From: Larkinella humicola
Lineage (GTDB): Bacteria > Bacteroidota > Bacteroidia > Cytophagales > Spirosomataceae
Length of the DNA stretch: 64,000 bases
Direction: 5' to 3'
NCBI RefSeq assembly: GCF_008727875.1
Contig: NZ_VTWS01000001.1
Span: forward strand, 930,001-994,000
In this document: positions 1-9,641 of the stretch, in pieces
Layout: each line of letters starts with the position of its first letter
Numbering within the stretch: the first letter of the stretch is position 1
Notes under the pieces: model-generated
Database searches by the model: none
What the model was told of the DNA's origin: nothing
Seen by the model: the letters and a program-made list of their open reading frames with translations, nothing else
Translations under genes and position numbers: made by a program

Positions 1-745
1 GCACCACCGTCGCTCCCCGCCCATAAACCGTATTGACCACTCCCTTCGGAAACGACGTCCGGAACGCGTCCAGCAGCGGATGATGCAGCAGCGTACCGTG
101 TTTCGGGGGTTTAAACAACACCGTATTGCCCATCAATATGGCCGGGATCAGCGTCGTATAGGTTTCGTTGAGCGGGTAATTGAACGGCCCCATGCACAAA
201 ACGACGCCCAGGGGCGAGCGACGAATCTGGCCGATGATGCCTTCTTCGATCCGGAAACGCGAACCGGCCCGATCAACGTCTTTGAAGGCGTCGATGGTGT
301 CGTAAATATATTGCACGGTTCGGTCGAACTCCTTGATCGAGTCGGCCAGGGTTTTCCCGATTTCCCACATCAGCAGGTTAACGACAGCATTTTTCTGCTC
401 CATCATCTTCCCGACAAAGCGCTCCATGCACTCGATCCGATCCGTTACCGACATCGTCGGCCAGGCACCCCGACCGCTGTCGAAAGCCCGAACGGCGGCA
501 TCCAGCGCATCCAGGGCTTCGTTGTCATCCACCGGCAAGGGGTAACTGCCGATCACTTTCCGAACCAGTCCGGCAGGCGTCTGAACAAAAATGGGCGACA
601 CCACTTCCTGCGTCGGACCGTCCCACTGCCGGATTTCACCATCCACGAGGTAGTCCCGCTGATGCAATTCTTCGATCCGAAATTCTTCCGGAATCTGGTC
701 TTCTGCCGGAAACAGAATCTCCAGTTGCTGTGCTAAATGAGTCAT
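1..745 (-). CDS. gapN: NADP-dependent glyceraldehyde-3-phosphate dehydrogenase, GapN-type (partial, N-terminal 248 aa)
   Basis: The frame is open from an ATG at 745 to the window edge, so the C-terminal half with the catalytic Cys lies outside. The protein starts [20 protein letters not shown] and carries the aldehyde dehydrogenase cofactor/substrate region: [13 protein letters not shown] followed by an [16 protein letters not shown] block, about residues 187-217. This wording is typical of non-phosphorylating GAPDH, which oxidises glyceraldehyde 3-phosphate to 3-phosphoglycerate with NADP+ in the cytoplasm. It is transcribed away from the T9SS protein at 1044-3419. The family call (aldehyde dehydrogenase) is firm; the GapN subtype rests on the N-terminal half only, and a related phospho-aldehyde dehydrogenase is possible. 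Confidence 0.85.
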   Translation of the reverse strand, partial: MTHLAQQLEILFPAEDQIPEEFRIEELHQRDYLVDGEIRQWDGPTQEVVSPIFVQTPAGLVRKVIGSYPLPVDDNEALDALDAAVRAFDSGRGAWPTMSVTDRIECMERFVGKMMEQKNAVVNLLMWEIGKTLADSIKEFDRTVQYIYDTIDAFKDVDRAGSRFRIEEGIIGQIRRSPLGVVLCMGPFNYPLNETYTTLIPAILMGNTVLFKPPKHGTLLHHPLLDAFRTSFPKGVVNTVYGRGATVV

Positions 746-990
746 ACTATCAAATAAGAAATGGTAATTGCAACGTAAAAAGGCACAAAAAAACCGTCCT
801 CAAGTCAGGCAGGCCGGTCGATCAATCAGAAGTCGATGAAGAATGAACAGTGGCTGATCTCGCGAATCAGCCCTGCAAAAGTACAGAATGTGTGACGAAA
901 CGTGGCTACAGAATCACCAGAAATATTGGGAATGTCGGATAACTACTACTCTATTTTACCTTTTTTTTAATAAATACGGTTTTATCAGGC

Positions 991-1029
991 AAAAAAACAG
1001 CCCAAATAACGCATTTGGGCTGTTTTTTT
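991..1029 (-). terminator. Intrinsic terminator, bidirectional sequence
   Basis: A perfect 17-bp inverted repeat (991-1007 with 1013-1029, loop of 5) contains the GC core CAGCCC/GGGCTG and has A/T runs at both ends. It lies 14 bp beyond the stop of the minus-strand gene at 1044-3419, so it most likely ends that transcript. The rest of 746-1043 holds no gene that I can support. Confidence 0.85.
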
Positions 1030-1043
1030 AGAAATAGGCGCCT

Positions 1044-3419
1044 TTAGGGTTTCAGTAATTTTATGGTTACCGCCTGCTGACCCGATACCACCCGTAAGAG
1101 GAACAGACCCGTCAGTTCGCGGTCCAGATTGAATTGCTGTTTTTCAACGACACCGGCGGTTTCTACCGCCCGCTCGCTGATGATTCGCCCGCGGACGTCA
1201 GTGAATTGAAACCGTACCGGTTTCCCTTCCACACCCCGAACTTCCACGCTCGTTTGCTCACCAACGGGATTTCCCAACACCGTCACTGACAAACCCCGTT
1301 CTGCAGACTCCACCGAGGCTCTCGCCGGCGACGGACAAGTCAATGATTTTGGCGCATACTTCAAGGTATAGGTGCTGTTCCGCACTTTGGCACTGATCTG
1401 GTGGGCTTTCCCATCTTTCAGACTTACCGGCGTCGGAAAGCTATAGGCATGACTGCCATTTCCCTTCCCGGCTTCGTCCAGATCCGTTCTGTAAATATCC
1501 GCTTCCGCGGTTCCGATCACCTTACCGTCGGCCGAAAACTCGATCGTTACGGGCGAGTCGGGTTTGTTCCGGTCCCACGCCCACCCGCGCATCGTACCAC
1601 ATTCTACTTTATCCAGATAGCCATCAAAACTACCGGTTACGGGCCCTTCCGGTTCCGGCTCTGGAGCCGGAGCGGGTTCCGTGGCCGATTTTACCCGAAT
1701 CAGAAAAGCATCCGTGCCGGTTGCGCCGTCGTTGTCGGTTGCTTTCACCGTAACGCTCAGTGTTGCCACCGACGTTGGCGTACCGGCAATGAGGTTCGTA
1801 GACGCATTGTAACTCAGACCAGCCGACAAACCGTTCACCTCGACTTTGGCGATGGTTCCATCCGAATCGCTGAAATGGCTTTCCGAAACAGCCAGGCTAA
1901 ACGGTTTGCCAACGGTGGCATCGCGGTCTGCATACGCCGTAATAATCTGCGGTGCCTTGTTCACGTCGGGTTGGGCTGGTTCGTCCATCTCATTCAGTAA
2001 ATCTTCGATCAGTGTAACCTGGACCGGTTTTTTTCCGGATTTATTGTATTGATCCGTCCAGCGATTGGTGATGGGCGTGTAGGTGTCCCGAAGAATTTCC
2101 GACAGTTTGTAACTGATGCTGCTGCCGGTTTGCACCTGCGTCACGGGTTGATTTAGCAAACCGGCATCCACCACCTGGTTGACCAGCTCGGTGAGGGTGG
2201 CGCGGGCGTCTTTTCCTCCAAAATTGGCCAGCGTCAGCATGGACGCCCCGTGGTCAAAACATTCCTTCACCTGGTTGTAGTAGGTATCGATTGAAACCGT
2301 TTGCCAGAACATTCCGTCGACGGCATTGATCATGAACGCACCCGGTTTTAAGTTGCCACGCACGAGGTCCATCGAAAACCGGTGGTTGTAGGTGGGGCCG
2401 TCGTTAAATTTCAGCCCGTCCGAGTTCTGGTTCAGGCTCTTGAAAGCATACGTGCCCCGCAGACCACTCAGCCGGTCCCAGACGGCTCCGTGCTGATTGA
2501 CCACCCGGATCGACCCATCGACGCTCTTGATCGTGTTGGTAATGTCGTTCAAAAACCGTTCGAGCAGGCGGTGCCGGAAGACGTACCAATCCAGCCCCCG
2601 GCGATTGGCGCTAAAGATGCCCCGTGGATCGCTGGTCGTGTTGCCCGGTGGCACGACGGCATTCCAGTCGCCAAAACCGGTGTTCCAGCGCTTGTTGAGA
2701 TCCGAAAGCGCGAATTTCTGCTGCAACCACTGCCGGAAGGCAGTTTTCATGGGATCGCTGTAATCGAAGGCAATGACCACCTTGTCGCCATCGGCCTTGT
2801 CGAGTACCGGCGAATATTCGGATTCCAGAGCAGGCGAGGCCACCACGGAGAAAAACAGCAGCTTGTTTTGCTGTTGTAAATAGAGATACCGCCGGGTGGT
2901 TTCCTTCACGAAATTCTTCGCCAGTTCGATCGTCGGCTGGTGGGCGTAGCTGAACTGCGTGATGCCACTGCCCGTACTCCTTGACCCATCAGCCGCCTGC
3001 ATGGTCTCGTTGGTCTCCCAAAAATCGCCCAGCAGCTTGATTTCACGACCGACATGAATTCGCAGGGCAATCTTCAAGCCCAGCCGCAAGGCGGTTTGGA
3101 CGTGTGAATCAACCACTTTCCAGTTGGGCACACTCTGGCGGGTGGGATAAACCCGGTCCCAGTTGATGGTAATTTCAACGGCATTGCAGCCCGCTGCGGC
3201 CGAATGTTCGATGCGCTCATCGTCGACCCGGGGATCATTTTCAAAATTAAAGATGGTGACGCCCATATACCGCTGCCGGTTGACGGGGGCGGGTTCGTTG
3301 GACAGGGTATTTAACGGCATTGTGACGGGGTGGATGACTCCCCCACTGCCCCAGGCCGTACTAAAACTCAATCCCAAAAGGAGGACAAGGCAAGCCAGTA
3401 GATCGTTACGGTTTTTCAT
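1044..3419 (-). CDS. Secreted glycoside hydrolase-like protein (GH-A/GH42-like) with Ig-like domain and T9SS sorting domain
   Basis: 791 aa. An N-terminal signal peptide (hydrophobic 8-24, ending near AWGSGG) is followed by a TIM-barrel-like region (about 50-430) with GRI-type patterns such as GCNAVEITINWDRVYPTR and a beta-galactosidase/GH42-like layout. After this come a putative-Ig/cadherin-like module (about 490-580, PQIITAYADRDATVG), a Pro/Glu linker (PAPEPEPEGP), a beta-sandwich module with a paired-Cys frame (CGTMRGWAWDRN...LTC, about 605-695) and a C-terminal T9SS type A sorting domain (about 710-791, with LTGLFLLRVVSGQ and the final VTIKLLKP). The protein is therefore predicted to be exported through the Sec system and then secreted or surface-attached by T9SS. 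Catalytic residues and substrate were not identified. It appears monocistronic, with a strong terminator at its end. Confidence 0.75.
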   Translation of the reverse strand: MKNRNDLLACLVLLLGLSFSTAWGSGGVIHPVTMPLNTLSNEPAPVNRQRYMGVTIFNFENDPRVDDERIEHSAAAGCNAVEITINWDRVYPTRQSVPNWKVVDSHVQTALRLGLKIALRIHVGREIKLLGDFWETNETMQAADGSRSTGSGITQFSYAHQPTIELAKNFVKETTRRYLYLQQQNKLLFFSVVASPALESEYSPVLDKADGDKVVIAFDYSDPMKTAFRQWLQQKFALSDLNKRWNTGFGDWNAVVPPGNTTSDPRGIFSANRRGLDWYVFRHRLLERFLNDITNTIKSVDGSIRVVNQHGAVWDRLSGLRGTYAFKSLNQNSDGLKFNDGPTYNHRFSMDLVRGNLKPGAFMINAVDGMFWQTVSIDTYYNQVKECFDHGASMLTLANFGGKDARATLTELVNQVVDAGLLNQPVTQVQTGSSISYKLSEILRDTYTPITNRWTDQYNKSGKKPVQVTLIEDLLNEMDEPAQPDVNKAPQIITAYADRDATVGKPFSLAVSESHFSDSDGTIAKVEVNGLSAGLSYNASTNLIAGTPTSVATLSVTVKATDNDGATGTDAFLIRVKSATEPAPAPEPEPEGPVTGSFDGYLDKVECGTMRGWAWDRNKPDSPVTIEFSADGKVIGTAEADIYRTDLDEAGKGNGSHAYSFPTPVSLKDGKAHQISAKVRNSTYTLKYAPKSLTCPSPARASVESAERGLSVTVLGNPVGEQTSVEVRGVEGKPVRFQFTDVRGRIISERAVETAGVVEKQQFNLDRELTGLFLLRVVSGQQAVTIKLLKP

Positions 3420-3982
3420 ACGTTGCGTTAATAAATAAAAAAATGTTACTATATTGATTTATATAAATCCATAGATATCCGATCGGGATAAATCCCGTTT
3501 AAAAAGTAAAGGGCAAAAAGGGTTCGATCCGACAGTCTGCGACTGTTGGGGGCTACAGGTAAATCGAAATGGTAGGGTGACTAACTACTCCCAGGACGCC
3601 ACGTTCTACTTCACAGTAACAGCAGGATGTTGGCTCGAAAGCGTGGGAAGCTGCCTGCTTCAGCGCCCGGATTTGATTTCGAATCGTGCAAATTTAGTAC
3701 GGCAAGGGTTCGCCGGAAAGAAAAATTTTACTTTTTTTGAGCATACATCAGCATATGATTGCGGAGTGCCGATGAAAGTTAACAGACGTATTTTTCATAT
3801 GAAAATAAGCTGAACACCCAAAGAAGCGTTGGAAAAACTGTCTCTTATCGAAGGTTTAAAATTCTGATAATAAGATTAATTTGTTCACAGAAGGGATTAA
3901 GACAATAAATGTGCCAGATCCCGGGTGCACCGGCAAAAGGGCTAATTATCAGACAATTATTTTATATAAACTGCTTAGGCGC
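3420..3982. other. 563-bp intergenic region without a supported gene
   Basis: AT-richer than its surroundings. It must contain the promoter of the minus-strand gene ending at 1044 and the 3' end of the kinase gene starting at 5611. A 78-codon plus-strand frame (GTG at 3577) has no recognisable domain and atypical composition. A small dyad CGGGATaaATCCCG lies near 3485. I see no RNA gene. Confidence 0.6.
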
Positions 3983-5611
3983 TCAGCAGGGCAACACAAT
4001 CGTGCATAGCGTATACTGATTGAGTTTGCTCTCGACGTCGAGTCGTCCTCCGTGTTGCTTGATAAACTGGCGGGATAACGAAAGTCCCAGCCCGATGCCC
4101 GAGATGAAGGAGGTGTTCGACGCCCGGAAGAACGTCTTGCCAACATGTTCCAGTTCTTCGCCCGGAATGCCAATCCCGAAATCCCGGACCGATATCCGAA
4201 TTTCATGGTCTACCGTATCGATCCCCACTTCTACCGGTTTTTCGGAACCGATGGAATACTTTAACGCATTGCTCATCAGGTTTTCCAGCACCTGCTCCAG
4301 AATGACCAAATCGCCTTTTGCCCAGATTGTCTCCTGATCGCTTTGAAACTGAATCCGCTGGTAATCCGGATGCTGTTCGAGTTGTTGCGCAATCAAATTC
4401 TTGCAAAAAGCCACCAGTTCTACATCCTCGATCCGGAGCGCGATCTGCAGCAACTGCATGCGATCCTGAAATAACACTTTCGTCAGCAGTTTGTCGAGCC
4501 GCTGGATCTCCTGGCGGGTCTGGTGGGCATAATGCGCCACTTTCTCGGCCAATACCGTGCCCATCGACCGTTCGCTGAATTTGGCCAGCGCTTCGGCAGC
4601 CAGCAGAATACCCGTCATCGGATTGCGGAACTGGTGTGAAACAAAGGTGATAAACTGCGACTGGTGCGTGTTTATTTCCCGTTCATGCCGCAGCACCCGG
4701 TTAACCTCCTCCTCGGCGATCTGCAAGCGAATCAAATCCATATCGGCCTGATTTTTAGCCTCCTGAAGATTTTGCATCGTCACTGCCAACTGCCTTTCTG
4801 CTTCTTTGCGGTCGTTAATATCCAGGTATGAAGCCACCACGCCGTCGTCGTTTTTGATAATCGCTATGTCGAACCAGCCGCGTAATGGCTCACCCGCATA
4901 ATACCGCTCGGTGCGTCGGGGTTCGCCGTTTTCAATGGCCTGGGCATAATCAGCAAAAATTAACTCGCGGGCTTCCGGAAATAACCCTAAAAACCGCTTT
5001 CCAACCAGGTCACTCACCGAGCGTTTGAGCAGCAAAGCGTATTTTTCGTTGGCCCCTTCGTAGACGAAATCGATGAGATTCCCCTTCCGATCGCGGACGG
5101 CTTTCAGTTGCGAAATCGCAATCGGTGAGCCATCCAGCATCGTTTGCATGGTTTCTGTCACCTTTTGCAGCCTGACCTGCACTTCTTTGAGAGCGGTGAT
5201 ATCAATTGTCGTTACAATAATCCGGTGGTCATACCGGGATATACTGATTTTATACCAGCCGACAAGACCGTTGCGGTGGTGGAATTCGGTTTCGAACTGG
5301 TGGGTTTGATGGGTTTGAAAGACCTGGATAGCTAACGCGCACAAATCAACGGTTATCAGACTTGGCAAAAGGAGCTTCATCGACTCACCGATCAGGGCAT
5401 CCGACGGTCGATCAACCAGTTGAGCCGCCAGCGGGTTCAGCAACACCAGCCGAAAATCCGTCGGCTGGCCATCGTCGCCGAAGACCGGATCGTAGACGTA
5501 TAAACCCGTTGGAATATTGATCAGGATACCCTGCAATAAATCAGACTGGTCCTTCGGCTGCTCTTCCGGCGGGAGGGATTTTTTCGGTTTATCATTCAGG
5601 GAATCCGCCAT
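3983..5611 (-). CDS. PAS-domain sensor histidine kinase
   Basis: 542 aa from an ATG at 5611. There are no membrane segments, so it is a cytoplasmic sensor. Two PAS-like regions (about 23-145 and 150-275; the second ends with the PAC-like SYLDINDRKEAERQ) lead through a coiled coil (275-320) to a HisKA domain with the phospho-acceptor His326 in FVSHQFRNPMTGI. The ATPase domain has N-box N448 (LENLMSNALKYS), G1 DFGIGI (477-482), F-box FFRA and G2 GIGLGL (505-510). It would autophosphorylate and pass the phosphate to a receiver; the single-domain regulator at 6010-6438 is the obvious partner, although a 398-bp gap suggests separate transcription. The signal sensed is not visible. Confidence 0.9.
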   Translation of the reverse strand: MADSLNDKPKKSLPPEEQPKDQSDLLQGILINIPTGLYVYDPVFGDDGQPTDFRLVLLNPLAAQLVDRPSDALIGESMKLLLPSLITVDLCALAIQVFQTHQTHQFETEFHHRNGLVGWYKISISRYDHRIIVTTIDITALKEVQVRLQKVTETMQTMLDGSPIAISQLKAVRDRKGNLIDFVYEGANEKYALLLKRSVSDLVGKRFLGLFPEARELIFADYAQAIENGEPRRTERYYAGEPLRGWFDIAIIKNDDGVVASYLDINDRKEAERQLAVTMQNLQEAKNQADMDLIRLQIAEEEVNRVLRHEREINTHQSQFITFVSHQFRNPMTGILLAAEALAKFSERSMGTVLAEKVAHYAHQTRQEIQRLDKLLTKVLFQDRMQLLQIALRIEDVELVAFCKNLIAQQLEQHPDYQRIQFQSDQETIWAKGDLVILEQVLENLMSNALKYSIGSEKPVEVGIDTVDHEIRISVRDFGIGIPGEELEHVGKTFFRASNTSFISGIGLGLSLSRQFIKQHGGRLDVESKLNQYTLCTIVLPC

Positions 5612-6009
5612 GTGCCGTTCTCAGGAAGCCAGACCATGTGAATAAGTAGTCAGCCGCGCAGTTTATAAAAATACCTACGATTATTTTATCGGTGCCAGCA
5701 CTCCTCTACCTTCCGGACATTTCCGGGATGAGCCTGTATCAGTGACAACCCATTTACTTGATGAATGTTCTGTAAATTTAAGCTAATTGCTTAAATTTCA
5801 ATAAAATACTGTCGTTATCTATGGCATTAACGCAGTACATTTCAGATCGCAGACAGGGGTATTTTTCGGAACAATTTTACCTAAAATCGGCCTTAGAATT
5901 GCGATAACGCTAATCCCTACACGTAGCGTCAGTCCAGCCGGGTAGATGTTCTATCCCAAAAAGGCCGAAAAAGCTATGAAAATAGTTTACCTGCTACGGA
6001 TGAACCGAA
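5612..6009. other. 398-bp intergenic region between kinase and response regulator
   Basis: No credible reading frame in this AT-rich spacer. It presumably holds the kinase promoter (minus strand). The only notable structure is the 10-bp inverted repeat at 5774-5798, listed separately. Confidence 0.6.
5774..5798. promoter_or_regulatory. Perfect 10-bp inverted repeat, possible operator
   Basis: AAATTTAAGC (5774-5783) is repeated as GCTTAAATTT (5789-5798) around a 5-nt spacer. It lies about 160 bp upstream of the kinase start. It is too AT-rich for a terminator and has no T-run, so a protein-binding dyad is more likely. Nothing shows which regulator would bind. Confidence 0.3.
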
Positions 6010-6438
6010 TTAGGTTCGGGTAAGCTGATCGGACATTTCAAGCCAGTAGCGGCAGATCGAGTTGACAAAGTAGGCCAGATCATCAAACCGGTTGGGCTTC
6101 ACCACATAGGCATTAACACCTAGCTGGTAACAAAGGCTGATGGTAGCGGGTGAAGCAGAGTTACTTACCATTAGCACCGGAATGTATTTCCCCCGCGGGT
6201 TGTTCCTGATCGCCGACAGGGTGTCGATCCCGTCCTGTTTTGGCAATTCCAAATCCAGTAAAATCAAATCAGGAAGCTCCCCATCGGCATTGTCCAGTCT
6301 TTCCATCACCAACTGACCGCTGAGGAAGAAATCCAGTCGGCTTTCAAGCTTTTTCTCAAAAAAAGCCTTTTGGAGCAGAAGGCCATACTCCGCATCGTCA
6401 TCGACGATCCAGGTTAAATACGCTTGCTTGCCGGTCAT
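6010..6438 (-). CDS. Single-domain response regulator (Rcp1-like REC)
   Basis: 142 aa, ATG at 6438. A stand-alone receiver domain with the acidic pocket VDDD (13-15), phospho-acceptor Asp62 in LILLDLELP, a conserved Ser/Thr equivalent at VSNS (about 91-94) and Lys114 in VVKPN. There is no output domain, so it works through protein contacts or as a phosphorelay intermediate. The ELP...GIDTL loop and length resemble the Rcp1 type found with phytochrome or PAS kinases. It lies upstream of, and on the same strand as, the PAS kinase at 3983-5611. Confidence 0.9.
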   Translation of the reverse strand: MTGKQAYLTWIVDDDAEYGLLLQKAFFEKKLESRLDFFLSGQLVMERLDNADGELPDLILLDLELPKQDGIDTLSAIRNNPRGKYIPVLMVSNSASPATISLCYQLGVNAYVVKPNRFDDLAYFVNSICRYWLEMSDQLTRT

Positions 6439-6522
6439 GATGAGCAGGGGTTCAGGACGTGTTTATAAAGATAACAACTATCCCGCCGTATTCATGATTA
6501 CCAGGCAGTCATTTCAATAAAC

Positions 6523-7872
6523 TTATTTTAGTGATGGCACGCCAGCCTGCTCGGCTAAACGGTTGATTTCCTGATTAATCAGAACCGGAACGGTGGAATC
6601 CCAAAGACCCGGCAAACCATAAACCATCTGTGATGAAGCTCCTTCGTATCCGCCTTCTTTCAACACCGTGGCGGATGGAATGTAGCCCATCACATCGTTG
6701 GAATACCCCAGCACGAAAAGGTCGGGACCAAACCGTTTTTTACACGCAATGGCGTATTCGATGACGAGCTCACCCCCAAACGCCAGCAGAGGCTGGTCGC
6801 CCAACTGCCACACCTGCAAGGGGTACGGATAGTGGGTCAATACCGGCTTGCCCTGCTTTCTTTCGGCCAGCATCCGGGTTGCCCAGCGTTTCATGTAACT
6901 CTCCCCTTCCTGGCTGGTTTTCGTCAATTCCGCTTCCGAAGGCGGAGCGGCCAGTGGAAGGTCAATTTCGGAATAGGCGGTTCTGACCTGGGCCGTCAAT
7001 TTCCGCATGGGTTCTTCGAGCACGCGATCCACGGCCACGGCCAGTTCCCGACCGTGTTGCCGGGCCAGCGGCACGGTTCGGCGGGGCATCGGGTTCTGAT
7101 CCCCGGCGGCTCCTTGAAAAAACAGCGCCATCGCACCTGGATGCGCTTTTTCCAGCTCCAGTTGGGCAAACCCGACGTAATCGCCCGACCATTGGTATTG
7201 ATCCAGCACGGTGGGGTGACAGGCGTATCCGAAGGCAATGGCTTTGAGCTTCCCGGCCTTGTCGAGCACCTTGATCACCGGAACCGCGTGGTCATTCGGG
7301 CCTTTCAATTCCGTCTGCTCCCGCAGCGAGCCTTCCTTGTTGTTGCGCCGGTTGACCTGAAACCGCGTTACACCATTCTGGGCAAATAGTTCCGCCGGTT
7401 CAAGGTCTTTCAGAGCTTGCCCAACCAGCATCACCATCAGGTCTTCCAGTTGGCGGGTATACCGGTTGATCTTCGCCAATTCGCTGGCATCGAGCGGGTA
7501 AATATCGTACAGGGCGTGGGCCAGAACCGGCCCGGAATGGGTGTGCGAACTGTTCAGAAGGATCTGTGCTTTCGACAGCCCGAACTGGCGGTTTAGCCGC
7601 TCCCGGATTTGGTCCGAGAGTTTTTTTGGGAAACCCAGCAGATCGGTGGTCACCAGCACCACCCGGTTTCCTTTTTCGTCCTCCAGCGCCAGCGCTTTGG
7701 CCCACAGATCGTGAAGTTTTCCCTCGGCGGGACGGGTACGGGCGGCATACCCCGCCATCCACTGCGGTTCATTCGGTGTAATTACCGTTCGGGCCACCCC
7801 GGCTTTCCAGCCCTGCGCCCAAACCGTCTGGACCGCCAGCAGCAAAACGATCACCCAGCGTATGCGTTTCAT
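6523..7872 (-). CDS. Neutral/alkaline non-lysosomal ceramidase-like hydrolase
   Basis: 449 aa with a signal peptide (MKRIRWVIVLLLAVQTVWAQ). The N-terminal domain fits the neutral/alkaline ceramidase family: GVARTVITP near residue 25, DLLGFPKKL, NSSHTHSGP (His-rich metal site, about 107-115), the ACHPT block (about 217-221) and FFQGAAGDQNP (about 248-258). It is shorter than two-domain ceramidases and lacks their C-terminal Ig-like part, as do many Bacteroidota members annotated this way. Substrate specificity (ceramide or another amide/ester) cannot be read from the sequence. Its ATG lies 3 bp after the stop of the 97-aa gene, so it ends the four-gene operon beginning at 10031. Confidence 0.8.
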   Translation of the reverse strand: MKRIRWVIVLLLAVQTVWAQGWKAGVARTVITPNEPQWMAGYAARTRPAEGKLHDLWAKALALEDEKGNRVVLVTTDLLGFPKKLSDQIRERLNRQFGLSKAQILLNSSHTHSGPVLAHALYDIYPLDASELAKINRYTRQLEDLMVMLVGQALKDLEPAELFAQNGVTRFQVNRRNNKEGSLREQTELKGPNDHAVPVIKVLDKAGKLKAIAFGYACHPTVLDQYQWSGDYVGFAQLELEKAHPGAMALFFQGAAGDQNPMPRRTVPLARQHGRELAVAVDRVLEEPMRKLTAQVRTAYSEIDLPLAAPPSEAELTKTSQEGESYMKRWATRMLAERKQGKPVLTHYPYPLQVWQLGDQPLLAFGGELVIEYAIACKKRFGPDLFVLGYSNDVMGYIPSATVLKEGGYEGASSQMVYGLPGLWDSTVPVLINQEINRLAEQAGVPSLK

Positions 7873-7875
7873 CGC

Positions 7876-8169
7876 TTATTTCGCCAGAAAAGTTTGAATC
7901 AACGCATTCCACTCGTCGTCCAGCGAGCCGGAAAAAACCGCTGCACCCGCCCGGCGATACCAGTACCCGGCGTTCCACTCGTCGCCTTCCTTGCGGTGCA
8001 GATAGGCGTGCAAACGGTCGTAGTCGCGGGTTCCTTCCTTACTCTGGGCAATGGTATGGGCCTGTTCCCAATTGCCTTTGGCGTCATACCAGAGGGCTTC
8101 GGCAACCGGGTGCAGACCAAACGGCGGTTGGGCGTTCGTCAGGGTGTTGGTAAATTCAGTCAGGTTCAT
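7876..8169 (-). CDS. Small conserved hypothetical protein (97 aa)
   Basis: I chose the ATG at 8169 (MNLTEFTNTL); a TTG five codons upstream (8184) is possible. The start overlaps the end of the helicase gene by 14 bp, which indicates translational coupling. The protein is acidic, cytoplasmic and rich in Trp/Tyr (ALWYDAKGNWEQAH, DEWNAGYWYRRAG). No known domain is recognised. The pattern suggests a compact helical, TPR-like fold. Confidence 0.75.
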   Translation of the reverse strand: MNLTEFTNTLTNAQPPFGLHPVAEALWYDAKGNWEQAHTIAQSKEGTRDYDRLHAYLHRKEGDEWNAGYWYRRAGAAVFSGSLDDEWNALIQTFLAK

Positions 8170-9598
8170 GGGGGGAGTTTCCAAAAAATTGCGGCATAAA
8201 ATTCATCAGAAACGCTTCGTCGGTGGCCCGGGTAATGGCCGTGTAGAGCCACCGCACAAAATCCTGGTTCACCTGTCCGTCAGGCAAATAGCCCTGATCG
8301 ACAAAAACCGCCGGCCATTGCCCGCCCTGCGCCTTGTGACAGGTCAGGGCGTAGGCAAACTTTACCTGCAACGCACTCAGATACGGGTCGCGCCGGATGG
8401 CTTCGGAACGTTCCTTTTTCGATTTGATATAAAAATAATCCTGCTGGACGCTCTCATACAACTGCTTGTTTTCATCCCGCCCCAGCGAGGGCTGCGGGGA
8501 ATACAGCGTATCGAGAATAATCTTGGTTTCAAACTCGGGTTGCTCCTCCAGATCGACCAGCCGCAGGGTGACGGTGGCAAATTTAAGACCGTGTTGTTCT
8601 TCCCGTTTGCGGATTTTCATCACCTCCACAAAATCGCCGTTGGCCAGAAAACCCGCCGGTGAATCGTCTTCTAAAACCGTATAATTGTTCTTGACAATCA
8701 TCAGCATGTCACCCGCGTCAAGTTCTTCTTCACACTGGTTGATGGCCCGGCGAATGTACTGGTTGTACTGCACGGCCATCTTGTTGGAACGCGTGATGAT
8801 GATGGTATTTTCGCGCCCGTACTTGTCGTAGCAATACCGGATTCCGTCTTCCAGCTTTTCGCCGGTCATTTTATAGATGTCCCGGAATTTCCGAACGTTC
8901 AGGTGGATCTTTGGATTCGGTTCGTTCAGCACATCCCGCAGGTTGGTGGCATTCAACAGAATACCCGAATGCTCGTCCTGCCGCATAACCTCCACCAACT
9001 CCTGTTCCACCACCACCATGTCGAAATGCCGCTCCAGGTACCCTTTGTCGAGCGCCGGGCTGAGTTCCTTGCCCACGGGCGGAAGCTGCGCCACATCCCC
9101 CACCAGCATCAGGCGGTTTCCGGGGTTTTCAAACACAAAATCGACCAGGTCGGCCAGCAAACCGTTCATGCCGATCTCTGAATCATCACTGATCATCGAG
9201 GCTTCATCGACGATAAAAACCGTGTCTTCGTGGTAATTTTTCTGCCGCTGAAACACCAGATTTCCCGAACTGGAGTCGGCCACCTGGCGGTAAATTTTCC
9301 GGTGAATTGTCTGGGCCATGCGCTTCGAGTAATTCGCCATGACCTTGGCCGCCCGGCCCGTGGGCGCCAGCAGAACGGATTTAAACCCAAACTTAGGCAA
9401 CACTTTGATCAGCGTACTGATGAGGGTGGTTTTTCCGGTACCGGCATAGCCTTTGAGCAAAAAGCAATCCCGGTAATTTTCATGCTCTGACCGAATCATG
9501 AACGGATTCATCTGTTCAAAGAAGTGCTGCTGCCCGGGAGTAGGCTTGAAAGGGAAGCGTTTCGCCAGCAATTCTGCGGGCGTGAGAGTATCATTCAT
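8156..9598 (-). CDS. RecD-like ATP-dependent DNA helicase (AAA/UvrD C-terminal)
   Basis: 480 aa from the ATG at 9598 (MNDTLTPAELLAKRF). An upstream in-frame extension to 9685 would run into the neighbouring gene and has no support. Walker A is GYAGTGKTT (50-58), Walker B is FIVDEASMIS, and the C-terminal UvrD_C_2-like part contains FAYALTCHKAQGGQW and LYTAITRA, the motifs expected of superfamily 1B helicases such as RecD2/Dda. It probably unwinds DNA 5'-3' in repair or replication. No RecB or RecC partner is nearby. It lies in an operon between a small lipoprotein gene and the overlapping 97-aa gene. Confidence 0.88.
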   Translation of the reverse strand: MNDTLTPAELLAKRFPFKPTPGQQHFFEQMNPFMIRSEHENYRDCFLLKGYAGTGKTTLISTLIKVLPKFGFKSVLLAPTGRAAKVMANYSKRMAQTIHRKIYRQVADSSSGNLVFQRQKNYHEDTVFIVDEASMISDDSEIGMNGLLADLVDFVFENPGNRLMLVGDVAQLPPVGKELSPALDKGYLERHFDMVVVEQELVEVMRQDEHSGILLNATNLRDVLNEPNPKIHLNVRKFRDIYKMTGEKLEDGIRYCYDKYGRENTIIITRSNKMAVQYNQYIRRAINQCEEELDAGDMLMIVKNNYTVLEDDSPAGFLANGDFVEVMKIRKREEQHGLKFATVTLRLVDLEEQPEFETKIILDTLYSPQPSLGRDENKQLYESVQQDYFYIKSKKERSEAIRRDPYLSALQVKFAYALTCHKAQGGQWPAVFVDQGYLPDGQVNQDFVRWLYTAITRATDEAFLMNFMPQFFGNSPHEPD

Positions 9599-9641
9599 TG
9601 TACGAATATACGGAATAACAGCCGGTTTTTTCAACCGATTT

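Noticed and set aside
80-736. 218-codon plus-strand frame at the window start
   Set aside because: It is antisense to the gapN-type gene, whose protein has clear family motifs; the plus-strand translation has none.
3515-3550. GGGTTCGATCC-like motif resembling a tRNA T-arm
   Set aside because: No acceptor stem, D-arm or anticodon arm can be folded around it.
3577-3813. 78-codon frame starting with GTG
   Set aside because: No domain, no promoter, unusual composition; lies in an AT-rich spacer.
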